From Megaleporinus macrocephalus (taxonomy: Eukaryota > Chordata > Actinopteri > Characiformes > Anostomidae), in assembly GCA_021613375.1 (NCBI GenBank), contig CM038709.1:36984428-37048427 (forward strand): DNA of 64,000 nt, written 5' to 3'. The notes beneath the pieces are model-generated. The model saw only the letters and a program-made list of their open reading frames with translations, did no database searches and had not been told where the DNA came from. Both the position numbers and the translations under genes were made by a program. Numbering within the stretch: the first letter of the stretch is position 1; every line of letters starts with the position of its first letter. Below are positions 1 to 11,918 of the stretch, one piece after another.

Positions 1-2199
1 TCTGGCAGAATGTCAGGGGAACGGCCACAGTACCACACTCAGCTGCTTTTTTTGCGCTCGACCATTTAACAGCACAGTTGGGGCATTTTCAGCCAGTGGT
101 GGACGGCGACAGAGTTTATGTGATTTATTGCTGCACTTCTTTTCAAGTATATCATCGTCGCTTTTTTCTTTTTTTTTTAAGAGTCTGAGAATTCAAGTTG
201 CTGTTTGCATTTCTGTTACAATGTCATGATGAATGAACCGACAGAAATCATCCAAAATTACAAGAATCCTTTTATGTTCTTTTTTCCATTACAGGAATGT
301 TTTTATTCTCCTGTAAAATTAGCATTTTGGCAATATGCAGGTTTCGTCCCAACAGTAATGTAGCATACTTTACTAAAGTATCCTTGATATTGAAGGCATT
401 TCACTTACATTGCAGTTAATTTCCAAACTCAATATCACTCCACTGCCTTCTGCTGCATATTGCATTACTTGTTACTCTGAAGAAATGAATAAACTTGCTT
501 TGCGACTGAGTTGGAGCTCCAACTTCCATTTGAATATGCTCCCAACTCATAATTTCCACCCAGAAAACTCAAAGGTTGTTAAAAGCTTTCTCAATAGACC
601 TCTCCAAGTCACAGTGGCTGTATATTATGAAATTATAGTGTGTTTTTCACCATTTTTTGGCACTTGTGAGTTTTGGTTTGTGCATTTTAATTCCATTCTA
701 AATTTTCTTATACATACATGTTTACATACATTTTTTGACTCTGACTTTTCAACCAATCACCTTCCACCCCCCCCCCCCCCCAGCCAAATACTAATTGTCC
801 AATCATAGCAGCTGTAACAGGTATTAGCAAGTTAGCAACTTTTAGAATTTAACCATATGCCAGTGTGCTCCCCAAGAAACAGATTCCTTGCTGTCTGCTG
901 CTGGTTTAGCTGGTCAACCAGAATGACCACTTTCAGAAATTGTGATTTGATCCCTTTATGGTCAGCTGTACCTGTGCATTTGTTGACTAGGTAAAGGTGT
1001 AGAACAGGCGTAGAAGGTGTAGAACTTCTTCTCACAGTGCACTGAAGACCCACATAGCTTTTACTATGTGGCATGTTGACGTAATGCGCCTCGTGCACGT
1101 GCCTCCAAAGGTACATAGCGCTATAGCAGGCGTGAAGGTGATATCCATGTTCTGACACCAAGTCCTTCTCATCTGCTCACATGACGGTTACAGCCAGTGC
1201 TTCCATAAATTATTTGCAGAAGTTTGAAGTGCTATTCCATTCCTGTCTTTCACCTTCACTCAGCTGATGTCAATCCAGCTGTCATTCATATGTTGCGCTG
1301 ATGAGATCTCTTATGGAGTGGAAAGTAGTGCGAGCATGCTGACTTTATAGACAGAAGGCGACACATTACCACAGCTGGTACTCAAACACGTCTGAAGTTT
1401 GAGTTGTCATTGAGATGAATCATTTTCTCTGACTGTAGAAATGTTTCAGAAACTTAACCCGGGGCGGATGCTTTGAATCATAAGGTCCACCAGTAATCTG
1501 TACCAATAATCTTAATAATAACATCTCTTTATTCTTTAGAATTAAATAGGCTGTTTTTGTTAGTGTTTACATTGAGGTATGTCTGATTGGCTGCCATGTA
1601 TCGTAGCTCATTCAAAGAGCAGTCTAGGCTTAAACATTCGCTTCAGCAGGAGTGGGCAGTGCCAAACTGTAGGCTGAAGGGATCAAGATATGCAAACAAG
1701 CTGTTTTCTGTGACATCACAAAAACAAATGATCTAAAACAAACTGGTTTTGCAAGTTATTTTCCACATAAGGACTTCAAATTCCAAATTTGTGTTGTCTG
1801 GTATTATCTCAGGGGTCTCAAAAACAAAGCATGTAACTCATGAAAAGGAGCACTGATGCAGAATGAATGTCTGTCTGTATGCGGGAGGTGCATTTATGTA
1901 CCCAAGTGTACATGGAATGTGAATGAATGTTGTCTGTATATGCATGTGGGACAAGTGTAAATAGGCTCTGTCTCAGCTGAAACCAGTGGAGCCTGTAACA
2001 TCATAATTTGGACCTGGCATGATGCCATGACTGGACAGCGGGACCTTAAAAGCTAACCAACAAGCCAGGCTATCCCATTAACATGAAGGTGATCTATCAA
2101 ACATGGCCAGAATGGTGTCACTGGAGAGTGTCACTGAGAAGTAACACTGCCTGGAAGAATGTTTATGCACATTGAAAAATTATTCAAGAATATCATATA

Positions 2200-3564
2200 C
2201 AGTTAGGCCCAGAAATATTTGGACGGTGACACAATCTTCATGATTTGGGCTCTCCATTGCCACCACGTTGGTTTTAAAATGAAACAACTGGGATGTAACT
2301 GAAGTGTAGACTTTCAGGTTAATTCAAGGGGTTGAACAAAAATATCTGATGAAATGTTTAGGAATTGCAACCATTTCTCTACAAAGCCTCATTTCAGAGG
2401 CTCAAAAGTAATTGGACAAATTAAGATTACTGTAATAAAATGTTCATTTTTAATACTTTGTTGAGAATTCTTTGCAAGCAATGACTGCCTGATATCTGGA
2501 ACCCATGGACATGACCAAATGCTGGGTTTCCTACTTTGTGATGCTTTGTCAGGCCTTTACTGCAGCTATCTTCAGTTGATGCTTGTTTGAGGGTTTTTCT
2601 GCCTGTTTTGTCTTAAGCAAGTGAAATGCATGCTCAATCGGGTTGAGATCTGGTGATTTAGTTGATCATAGCGAGTATTTCACTTCCTTGCCTAAAAAAA
2701 AACTCCTGGGTTGGTTTTGCAGTATGTTTTGGGTTACTGTCCATCTGTACTGTGAAGCAGCGTCCAATCAACCTTGCTGTATTTGATTGAATATGAGCAG
2801 AAAGTATATCACTGTACAGTTCAGAATTCATCCAGCTGCTTCTGTCTTCTATCACATCAACAATAAACACCAGTGACCCAGTGCCACTGGAAGCCATGCA
2901 TGTCCATGCCATCACATTGCCTTGACCATGTTTTACAGAGGTTGTGGTATGCTTTGGATCATGAGCCATTTCAAGCCTTCTCCATACTTTCTTCCTCACA
3001 TCATTCCAATACAGGTTAATCTTAGTTTCATTTGTCCATAAAACGCTGTTCCCAAACCGAGCTGGCTTCCTTAGATGTTTCTTGGCAAAGTCTAATCTGG
3101 GGGTTCTATTTTGAGGCTGATTAATGGTTTGCACCTTGTGGTCAACCCTCTGTATTTGCTCTCTTAAAGTCTTCTCTTTATGGTAGACTTAGATACTGAT
3201 ACACTACCTCCTGGAGAGTGTTCTTCACTGGGGTGGATGTTGTGAAATGATTTTTCTTCACCATGGAAAGGATTCTGCAATCTTCCACCACTGATGTCTT
3301 CCATGGACTTCCAGGCTTTTTTGAGTTCCTGAGCTCACCAGTGCGCTCTTTTTTCCCCAGAATGTACCAAACAGTTGATGTAGCCACTCCTAACATTTCC
3401 GCTATCTCTCTGATGGCTTCACTTTCATTGACATCTGCTTTGACCGCATGTTGTGGGTTCAAATCAACAGCTTCCAAATGCAAATGCCCACATTAATTAT
3501 TTAACAGTATCTTAAATATGGTTTAGTAAACAGTTAATATACCAATTATTTCTGGGCCTTACTG
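2200..3564 (-). mobile_element. Tc1-like DNA transposon, both ends present, transposase broken
   Basis: The 1365-bp element has terminal inverted repeats, CAGTTAGGCCCAGAAATATT at the left against CAGTAAGGCCCAGAAATAAT at the inverted right end. It is flanked by TA dinucleotides at 2198-2199 and 3565-3566, the Tc1/mariner target duplication. Transposase remnants lie on the minus strand between the ends. Full-length Tc1 elements are usually about 1.3-1.6 kb, so this copy is structurally near complete but coding-dead. Confidence 0.93.
2596..3483 (-). pseudogene. Tc1-like transposase pseudogene
   Basis: A DDE transposase of the Tc1 family, which cuts and pastes its own element. The N-terminal helix-turn-helix part is at 3178-3483 (EAIREIAEMLGVATSTVWYI). 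The catalytic part lies in another frame at 2658-3134 (LDFAKKHLRKP, then VLWTNETKINLY, KHGQGNVMAWTCMA and MDSNPKHTA). The last catalytic block SPDLNPIEHAF is recovered in a third frame near 2630-2660. Thus at least two frameshifts are present. The first catalytic Asp of the usual W-[ST]-D-E-T motif reads Asn (WTNET), which by itself should inactivate the enzyme. The second Asp and the final Glu codon (2633-2635) remain. The protein cannot be functional. Confidence 0.9.
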
Positions 3565-3591
3565 TATATACACACTAATATATACAATATA

Positions 3592-4110
3592 CAGTGACCT
3601 GCACCTTCATTAGATACACCTCCTTTTATCTGCACCTGCTCTCCATTTTATAAGCTCCACTTTACAATCTACCTGCATCTGTAGTTATACAGTTATAGAC
3701 TGTAGTCCATCTGTTTCTCTACATGCTTTGTAATTCTGTTCTTCAATAGGCAGGAAGCCCCCCACAGGACCACCACTAGGCAGGTGTTATTTGTGTGGTG
3801 GATCATTCTCATCGCTGCAGTGACACTGGCGTGGTGGTGGTGTGTTAGTTTGTGTTATGCTGGTGCGAGTAGATCAGACACAGCAGTGCTGCTGGAGTTT
3901 TAAATGCCTCAGTGTTTGACTCTAGCTGACAGTGTTCTGTGGGCAGCGTGCTGTGACCACTGATGTAGGACCAGATGATGGCTCACAAACTGTGTAGCAG
4001 CAGATGAGCTATTATCTATGACTTTACGTCTACAAGGTGGCGCAACAAAGTAGTTGTGTCTAGTTGAGTGGACAGTGAGTGGACACAGTGTTTAATTCTG
4101 CCTCCTTATC
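3592..4110 (+). repeat. palindromic foldback (MITE-like) element, copy 1
   Basis: Degenerate copy of a dispersed family whose signature blocks are TACAGACTGTAGTCCATCTG, then GGACCACCAC, a TGATCATTCTCAGCACTGCAGTGACA-like block split by divergence, GTGGTGGTGTGTTAG, and GAGTGGATCAGACACAGCAG. Here the left arm and the central part (CTGACAGTGTTCTGTGGGCAGC) are visible, ending with GAGTGGACAGTGAGTGGACA. It has no coding capacity. It lies only 30 bp from the end of the Tc1 element. Confidence 0.75.
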
Positions 4111-4629
4111 TGAGTAGCTGGATATCAGCGTGTCTTGGCTGCTCCTAAGTTTATTTTTTTTCATGATCAGATAGCTATCCAGCCGGCTAAGTGTGAGTTG
4201 GCTCTAAGGTGTTGAATCCTGCTGTCAGGTCCAGGGTTGTATATACTGAGGTGTAGACGAGACTATCATGTTGTGGCATGCTTGTAGGCTAAAAGTGATA
4301 TGTTCATGCTGGAAGTGGATGGCCAGAGGGGGTTCAGAACTTTACTGGTCTTCTTGCTGGTTGTAAATAATAAAAGAGGTTTCAAGGATTCCGTGTCCTT
4401 CGAAGTAAAAGACTGATTTCTTGTTCCTCTGTCTTTTCAGAGGCCGAAGGGGGACCAGATGGAAACCTACCATGTAGTTTGTTGGCCTTGTGAACAATAA
4501 TATGTTTGAAAATACATCCATTTTCTGAGTTTTGGTCTTTCGTCCACCATCTTTTTTATGCTCTTCAGGGATAGAAAAGCATTTGAAAACACTGTGGTCT
4601 CATTGTAGGGTGGATGATGGTGAAATAGT

Positions 4630-5090
4630 ACACAGCCATTGTCCATTTTATCAGCAGCACTTACCATTTAGGAGCACTCTGTAGTTCTACAATTACAGAC
4701 TGTAGTCTATCTGATTCTCTGTATACTTTGTTGCCCTGTTTTCTGGTGTTCAGGACCCTCACAGGACCACCATAGAGCAGGTATTTGTTGGGTGGTGGAT
4801 AATTCTCAGCACTGTGACACTGACATGGTGGTGGTGTGTTAGAGTGTGCTGTGCAGGTATGAGTGGATAAGACACATCAGTGCTGCTGGAGTGTTTTAAT
4901 ACTGTGTCCACTCACTGTCCACTATTAGACAATTGTAGATGTGCTGCTGCACAGTTTCTAATCCTTCGTCAGTGATCACAGGACGCTGTTGGCTGGATAG
5001 TTTTGGTTGGTGGGCTATTCCCAGTCCAGCAGAGACACTGTAGGTGCATAAAACTCAACACTGCCGGGTCTGATCCAACCTGGTTGGACA
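4630..5090 (+). repeat. palindromic foldback (MITE-like) element, copy 2
   Basis: Shares the same ordered blocks as the copy at 3592: the TACAGACTGTAGTC block, ACAGGACCACCA, GTGGTGGTGTGTTAG, a GAGTGGATAAGACAC block, and then CACTCACTGTCCACTATTAGA and the GGCTGGATAG block near its middle. The outer right arm is mostly missing. The two copies are in the same orientation about 1 kb apart. The intervening 4110-4630 holds no gene I can support. Confidence 0.72.
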
Positions 5091-5817
5091 GAAAACCTAT
5101 TGATAAACACCATATTGGTGTGCGCACTTAGCCAGGTAAGTTCTGATTAGATAATTTGCACAAACGGCAAAGTATTGTTAGATGACAACAGAGAACTTGG
5201 TCACAGTCATTCTTTCCAATTCTTTTTTTTTTTTAAGGTGATTTGATTTATGTGAGATTCACATTGACACCCAGACTGAAGATTTGAGTTTGCTGCAGCA
5301 CATTAATCGAGAGAGGGTGTTTTTCTTTACAAAATCTGTCACTTAGCAGAAGTTAATGACAGCATTCTAAACACTGTCTCAGTAATTGCTTTAATTGCAA
5401 GGCCCTAAGTCTCTTTAGGTTATATTAGCGCTTTCATCTGATGCTGCCATCAGCTTTGGGAACAGGAGTGACGCAGGGTTTCAATGCGTGAGCGCATCTC
5501 TCATTAGGCGAGCGTGAGAACACCGTTAGAAAACCACCCAAAGCATAGCTTGCAGGCCCAGCTGCCTGCTAGCGCTAACAGTTGCATTATCAAACACACT
5601 TATCAGTGAATTTACAGAAGCTGTTAGCTGTTAGTACAAATCAGCAAGTCCAAATGGCTAAATCGATCAGGAACGTTTTCTGCTGGAGGAACCGGCAAAG
5701 CCAGCATATGTTGTGTTTTGGATGCTGGGATGCTGGGTGACCAACTAGACCAGCACTAGGCCAGCATACAGAAGCTTATATATTTCTGGTGAAAAATGTC
5801 TTTAATTTGTCAATACG

Positions 5818-6060
5818 ATGGTGGCATGGTGGTGTAATGATTAGCACTGTTGCCTCATAGTACGAAGCTCCGGGTTCCATCCCAGTCCTGGTCGTTCTTT
5901 GTGGAGTTTGCATGTTCTTCCTGTGCTTGAGTTTCCGCTGGGTACTCTGGCTTCCTCCCACAGTCCATGGGGTACCCTGTTTTTGTCCGATGATACTGGG
6001 ATTGGGGTGGGTTACAAAAAGTAGGTAAAACCCCCTTTCCTATGATATGATCGCAGCAAT
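5818..6060 (+). repeat. tRNA-derived SINE, copy 1
   Basis: The head resembles a tRNA: an A-box-like GGTGGTGTAATGATTAGCA and a B-box-like GGGTTCCATCCC (B-box consensus GGTTCRANNCC), about 40 bp apart. The body has the common teleost core GTGGAGTTTGCATGTTC, CTTCCTCCCACAGTCCA and GATACTGGGATTGG. It is 5'-to-3' on the plus strand and diverged. A second body copy is at 37836. Confidence 0.7.
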
Positions 6061-6151
6061 GCACAGCTTTAAGTGAAGTACTACTTATATAAAACTACAG
6101 TCAAACTTAATAAAATATGCGATTTTCCAGAGAATAAATGAAAAAAAATAA

Positions 6152-6182
6152 AAAAATAAATAATAATAATAATAATAATAAA
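6152..6182. repeat. (AAT)n microsatellite
   Basis: Short AAT run in an A-rich context, visible directly. Confidence 0.85.
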
Positions 6183-6235
6183 CAAGTATTCCACCAAAAA
6201 CTATAGAGTATGGTATCATTTCCAAGCAAACCTTG

Positions 6236-6620
6236 TATCTTCACTCATTGTCTGTTCTACAATTACAGACTGTAGTTCATCAATTTCTCTGTATACATAG
6301 CCCCCTTTCACCCTGTTCTTCAATGATCAGAACCCCCAAAGGAACTGTATAAAACACTGTGTCCACACTAACTTTGCTGGTCCACCTTGTAGATGTATCA
6401 TCTGAAGTCATCTGTTGCTGCACAGTTTGTGTTCTCTAGTCCTTCATCAGTGCTCACAGGCTGCTGCCCACAATACACTGTTGGCTGGATGTTGCTGGTT
6501 GTTGGATTATTCTCAGTCCTGCAGTGTCACTGAAGTGTTTAAACACTTCCGCAGCACCGCTGTGTCTGATCCACTCATACCAGTGCAACACACTCTAACA
6601 CACTCTGACCAGCCTAGTTC
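6236..6620 (+). repeat. palindromic foldback (MITE-like) element, copy 3
   Basis: Contains TACAGACTGTAGTTCATC, GTTCTTCAATGATCAG, the centre GTCCACCTTGTAGATGTATC, GGCTGCTGCCCACAATACAC, GGCTGGATGTTGCTGG and the right-arm block GTGTCTGATCCACTCATACC. Much of the left arm is deleted, so it no longer folds over its full length. Confidence 0.72.
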
Positions 6621-7294
6621 TAGATAAGAAAATAAGTTAATCAGCCGGTCAGTTTAAACTGATCCGGGATCTTATTTTATCAGCGGTGCTCTATGCAAGC
6701 AGCATTAAAGATGTTTTTTTTTTTTGGTGGTGTAGTGAGTAATACAGGGTCCAGTTGTTGGGAGGTGGACAGTGTACACATACCTTCTATAGCTGAACAC
6801 CAATGTGATTTTAGCTTGGAAACTATTAGTTTATTAACCTACAGATAAGCATCTAGGCTAGCAGTCAGGAACGGTTGACAGCAGAGGGACTGTTCATGAT
6901 ATTAATTACGTATATTGCATGCTGGGTATAGCAGTGAGAGAACCACAACATGGCAATAATATTCTGTCCAAGGAGGCTGAGGGCTATAATAGTACATTCC
7001 ATAACAAGGCAAAGAACATTGAATGTTAGTTTTAGGCCCCTAATTGTTGAAATAAGTTAATATTTCAAGCATTTTATGTCTTCTTCTAACCAGGTGTGCT
7101 GAAATGCTGCTCCATGTTTTTGCCTGTGGCTTGTCAGCTTTTCGCCTCGCTAGCAAAGGTCCCTTGCTGGGCAAGTCCAGACTGCCTGGCTGCGCTGTGA
7201 AAACAAGTGTGTACTTGCTATCTCACTCTGCACAAAGACTTGATTTCACAAACACTTTGGTGAGCTGGGCTTTGAATAGAAGTTTTAATCATAT

Positions 7295-8460
7295 TTCCAT
7301 ATGTTAAACACACCGAGGATACGAGGGGGAGAAATTACTTTAGGGAATCTTTGGAAATCCAGTTAATTTGCTCCCTGGCCAGAATTAAGCCCCGAGCTCT
7401 CATAAATTACCATTTCATTAAGATTCAGAAGGCAAACACATTTAAATATTCATGGGTTCCCTCCCCTCTTTGATTAGATTTTAATTACATGACTTTGTCT
7501 TAAACAAATGGGGAGGGGGGCACCGGGATAAAGGAGCTATTTGTTTTGAGGGATAATGAGCGCACCTGAAAGGTAGAGGTGCCGTGAGGAGAGGTATCAT
7601 TCAGTGGCGGAGACAAAAAGGCCCCTCGGGCCCCCCCCCCATGCTTTGTCTCGTTTGTTTCGAAGCAGGGGAGGGGGGTGGTGGGGGGAAAGAAGACGTG
7701 ATAGAATGAGAAGTTCCTGACTCGCGGCTGCCGAAGCCCGAGGATCCTTTCTCGACTTGTCAGGGAGTATCAGGACCTTGGCTTGCTCTCGAGAACAAAT
7801 TTATCCTCAAAGTAGATTCCGCCTTCGCCGTTCCCTGGCCTGCTGAAAATTTCATGACCTCTAACAATTATTCAAAGGAACGCCGTACACGGCTCAATCA
7901 CATTATAAACACGGTTACACACATCGGCTTTGAGGGTTTTTCCCCTCCCAAAAGGAATTGAAATATGCATGCGATTCCATTTCATTATTAATTTGCCCCA
8001 GACATGATGCATGTGTCATAGCCAAGGACGAGATTGTGGTCCGCCACGGTCATGACGGGTGGACCAGAATGAAATCAATTATGAAATTCCAATTCGTGCT
8101 TGAGCCTTTCTTTTTTTTTTCATTTTGTGTTAAACGCTCTGCTGTTTTGCTCTGCCAAAGTGCGAGCTCATGAAGGCGACATTAGCCAAATGATTCCGAA
8201 GGGATCCCCACCGGCACACAGCTTTGCATTGTCCCTAAAATCATACATTTACATAACAGGCGACGTCCACTGTCAATTTGCTCGAAATCTCTTTGCATTA
8301 TCTTCCAGCGCTCTCTACGGGCCGGACCCCGGCCCTTGCCGCGCACGTTTAAATGGCCTTTTTCTGAGCGTCTGTCACCTCTAAATGAATCGTGACCCTC
8401 CCAATTTAGGTCTCCACATGGGAGCTGTGCGCCCGGGGCAGGGTTTTGCAGAAACTGGGA
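7295..8460. other. TE-poor, conserved-looking non-coding block
   Basis: No recognisable repeat and no convincing gene. Composition is balanced, and the sequence is rich in homeodomain-type TAAT/ATTA cores embedded in non-repetitive text (for example CATAAATTACCATTTCATTA near 7400 and TGATTAGATTTTAATTACAT near 7470). Short frames at 7958-8384 look like chance. Such stretches next to genes in fish are often long-range enhancers. Conservation itself cannot be seen from one sequence. Confidence 0.4.
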
Positions 8461-9265
8461 CGTTCTTTGTTAATTCCTATATGCTACATGAATTTTGACT
8501 TTGAGGCGTCCATATTGGTTTGCTGTCCTCAGCCTGGAACGTACAAGCACATTTATTAGAAACCCCAACCTTATAGCTGCACCTTGCGAGGGTTCCCAAT
8601 CCTGGTCATAGAGATTGAGTTGAACTAATCTAACACCAGGTGATCTTACTTTACTTTGGCTTCTTCTCTCAGGCTGAAAAGATTTTGTGCTAAATATAAA
8701 GTAGCTCTTTTCTTTACAAATGTTTAATAAATTAGCTAAGAGTTACACTTGGTTGATTTTTCTTAAAACAATCAGCCATAAAAGGATGGGTGTTACTGTG
8801 ATTTACATAGTTACATAGTTAGAATATGGTATTTGCTCCAAGAACAGCAACATAATAACTGGGACGTCCCTCATTATTCCTATTTCAGCATCTAAATTCC
8901 TATTTTTCAGCATCCAATTCCTAATTCACCACTGTCCAAATAAAAAAAAGCAATTACGTTTTTCTAATTTTGACTTTTTGAATTTTGAAATGTCTGTTAT
9001 TTGAGCAAAGCAGTCATCCCTTACATTGAAATTTCAGTGACTAAGAAAGTTTTTGGCCTCTCCTGTAAAGTTACTATTTTGAAGATACTTGTTTTACTTT
9101 GGACAGCGACAATATATTATGTGAAGTCTGATATTGTGGTGTCCATGTTGGTTTGCTATTATCAGCCTGGAACATACTGGAGACTGCAGGCCAGATGTTC
9201 CCAATATTGGTTCTGTAGATCAGAATTTCGTTTCAACCATAATGTAACACATCAGGCAATGAAGG
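8450..9265 (+). repeat. diverged local direct duplication
   Basis: Blocks AACTGGGACGT, AATTCCTAT, AATTTTGACTTT, the GTCCATATTGGTTTGCT-type block, TCAGCCTGGAAC and GTTCCCAATCCTGG occur in order at about 8450-8640 and again at about 8855-9265. The second copy is stretched by insertions. No gene is present. Confidence 0.5.
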
Positions 9266-9489
9266 TCTTTATGGGCATCTGAATGTCAGAGCCTGCCGTG
9301 ATACAGCAGAGCCCTGCTGTAGCTCATTTGTGTCTGCTGTCTTCTAGCCGTTCGTAGGTGGCCACTTTCTGACCACTTTCTGGATTTGGTTTGTATTGGT
9401 GGACCACTTTCAAGCATTGCCATGCCTGATGTACTCATAGTAGTACCAAACTGAGAGCAATCCAGCACCCAAATAGTATCTGGTCAACA

Positions 9490-10708
9490 CAGTGGCGGAT
9501 CTAGCGGTGGGGTCAAGGGGGCATTGGCCCTAGCTGAAATCTGATTGGCCCCCTGAAGTGCCCCTGTCCTGTCATTTCACACATTTCACAGAGTTTTATG
9601 TTCAAGTTTTCCATTCCACCTTAAAATGGCACATACGTTACATTGATATTTAGTAGATAAGTGTTTTATGAGTTGTACACTTTTCTTCTCAGACATTACA
9701 AACAGCCCACGTAACACAAACCTAGATTCCTACTGGAATGTTCTGTTCCACCTTAAAAGCTGAAGACATTAAGTTCAAAGCGCCTAAAAAGCACATCTTC
9801 AGCCTGAAGCCTGTGTTGCCATAGCAGCATTTAAGGTGGAATGGTAAATTGGAACATCTTAATGTGAGTGATTCATTAAAGGGTAACAAAGTGTATTTAA
9901 GAAAGCTAGATAGCAGCTATTTACACGCAGTGCCTCGGCCCGTGCAGCTCGTGCACCTGAGTGAAGACGCAAGAAACAGGACGAATAAATAGCGCGAGAC
10001 AGGCCAACGAGAGGGATAGTTACTAACCAGGAATGGTATGAACCACTTTAGGGGTGTGTGAAATTGTATTACAGGACTCTCTCCCAGGCATGGATTCTGT
10101 AGATTTATTGTAATATTTAATGTTATAGGTTAGAAGGATATATAAATGTTTTGACCCACCCAAAATATTTTTTTTTACCCCTTTTGGGGGTTCAAGTTTT
10201 AATCAGAGGGGTCGCACCCTCCCAATCCCCTCGTAATTCGCGCCCTGCCTCCAGCCCCTCATCAGGTCATAAATAAGTTAGGGAGAGCAACAATAGTTAA
10301 TGCTGTACTGTATGAAATGTCTGACATTGTTATCTTGAGAAATGGCACACCAGTTCACTGGATTCCTACACCTCATGGTGATCAGATTTACCATAACCTT
10401 AATGTAATGGTCTTCATTTTTATTGGTTCATATGTCACCACATCTACCACAACTCACATTTATATTTCAAGCTTTCAATTCTTTCCTTCAGTTAATGTGG
10501 TCTTATAGACAACATGGTTTCAGCTGAATACATGCTTATACTGCATACATGAGATTTTACTGTGTAAGCTTTTTTTTTTTAATTACATTCACGTAATTAC
10601 CAAAACCGGAGATTGTGTGCAAGGATGTTGGACAAATACTTGGCCCCTCTGTGAATATTGTGGCCCCTTGATGGCCCCTTACTAAGAAAAATCCTAGATC
10701 CTCCACTG
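9490..10708. mobile_element. non-autonomous hAT-type DNA transposon
   Basis: The terminal inverted repeats are CAGTGGCGGATCTAG and, at the other end inverted, CAGTGGAGGATCTAG (14 of 15 identical). Exact 8-bp direct repeats GGTCAACA flank it at 9482-9489 and 10709-10716. An 8-bp duplication with CAG...CTG ends is diagnostic of the hAT superfamily. The 1219-bp interior has no transposase-like frame, so it needs an enzyme supplied from elsewhere. Subterminal GGGGCC-type blocks are repeated near both ends. Confidence 0.92.
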
Positions 10709-10716
10709 GGTCAACA

Positions 10717-11464
10717 GCAGCTGTGAGGTGAAACACTAACCAACAAATGGGGTAGTTGGTTAACAATTTGTGCAACAGGTGGGCTACACTGTTACAAAAG
10801 TGTTCATCATGGTACAGACAATGTAAACGAAACCAAAAAAAAGAGTCAAGTTTGTGAAGGCTTATCAAAGGCTACATCGACCCTACAAGTAAAAGCAAAT
10901 CTGATTTTCTTGTTCGGCTGTTCACTATACACTGTATTTTAAACGTGATCTATATATTCAGAGCTGATCAGCCCTCACTACGCAGGTTGCATCACTCAGG
11001 CCCCTGCAAACAACCCAAGGGCACCGCATCTCCATCGTGTTCAAAGCTGCTAATTGCTAATTATTAACAACTTTGATGAGAGAATAAAGCGGAACTATCC
11101 ATTTAGACATGAAAAAACAAAAATTACAAGAAGGGAAACAAAAATTTGTCTGAACACTGAAGAAAAACACGCCCTGTGTGACTGTCTACAGAAATGCTCT
11201 CTGGTCAGCGCTGTGTTGCTTGTGAGATAAAGCCTAAATATTAACTAAAACCTCCACCAAAATATAATAATATAGCAGCATCCTGCCATTGGCCGTCCTG
11301 CTACTGGCTAAGGCGCTGTTGTTTATTCCTTAGTATATGTGTGTGAGGGGTTGGGGGCTGAAGTGACCATTGTTTCAGAGTGTTTTTTGCCTGGTGTTTG
11401 ATAATAGAGCACTACCTGTGGGCATTTACAGTGGCATTGTTTTACCAACCTTGTACAACATCAC
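10717..11464. other. no gene seen
   Basis: AT-rich intergenic sequence without a recognisable repeat or frame. Confidence 0.5.
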
Positions 11465-11900
11465 AACATGTATTTCCATGCAGAGTTGCATTATCTTTTG
11501 GCTGAGATCTCGTATTGCGACAAGATAATCAAACAACTCTGTAAAGTCATCTTAAGAACATCCCAAACACTTACAGTGGGGTTAAGGTCAGGACTCTGTG
11601 ATGGCCAGTTCATGTGTAAAAAGATGATTCTTCATGATCCTTCAACCACTTATTTACAATCTAAGCTTATTTTATCTTGGCTTTGTCATCCTGGAATACG
11701 CCCAGCACACCAGGGAAGAAAAAATCCATTAATGGTCATTCAGTATAATAAATCCATAACCTGGACATTCAGTATAATCAGAGGGTCAGCTGGCTTCATT
11801 TTATAACACCAGCAACACCAGATCATAACACTGCCTTCAGAGGCTTGTACAGTGGGAACTATGCATGATGAGGACATCACTTCTCTTCTTTCTGTGTCTG
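11465..11900 (-). pseudogene. Tc1-like transposase remnant (3' part)
   Basis: On the minus strand, near 11570-11620, the codons read NWPSQSPDLNPTVSVWD. This is the last catalytic block of Tc1-like transposases (usually SPDLNP-I-E-N-V-W). The catalytic Glu position reads Val. Stops and deletions fill the rest, and no inverted repeats were found, so this is an old fragment of a different Tc1 lineage from the one at 2200. Confidence 0.6.
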
Positions 11901-11918
11901 ATTTAGGAAATGTTCATA

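Noticed and set aside
4420..4500. Acceptor-like site (TCTGTCTTTTCAG) with a following exon
   Set aside because: The downstream sequence has early stops in its frames and no donor at a sensible distance.
5818..5890. True tRNA gene
   Set aside because: A- and B-box-like words are present, but the stem pairing is poor and the sequence continues into the SINE body.
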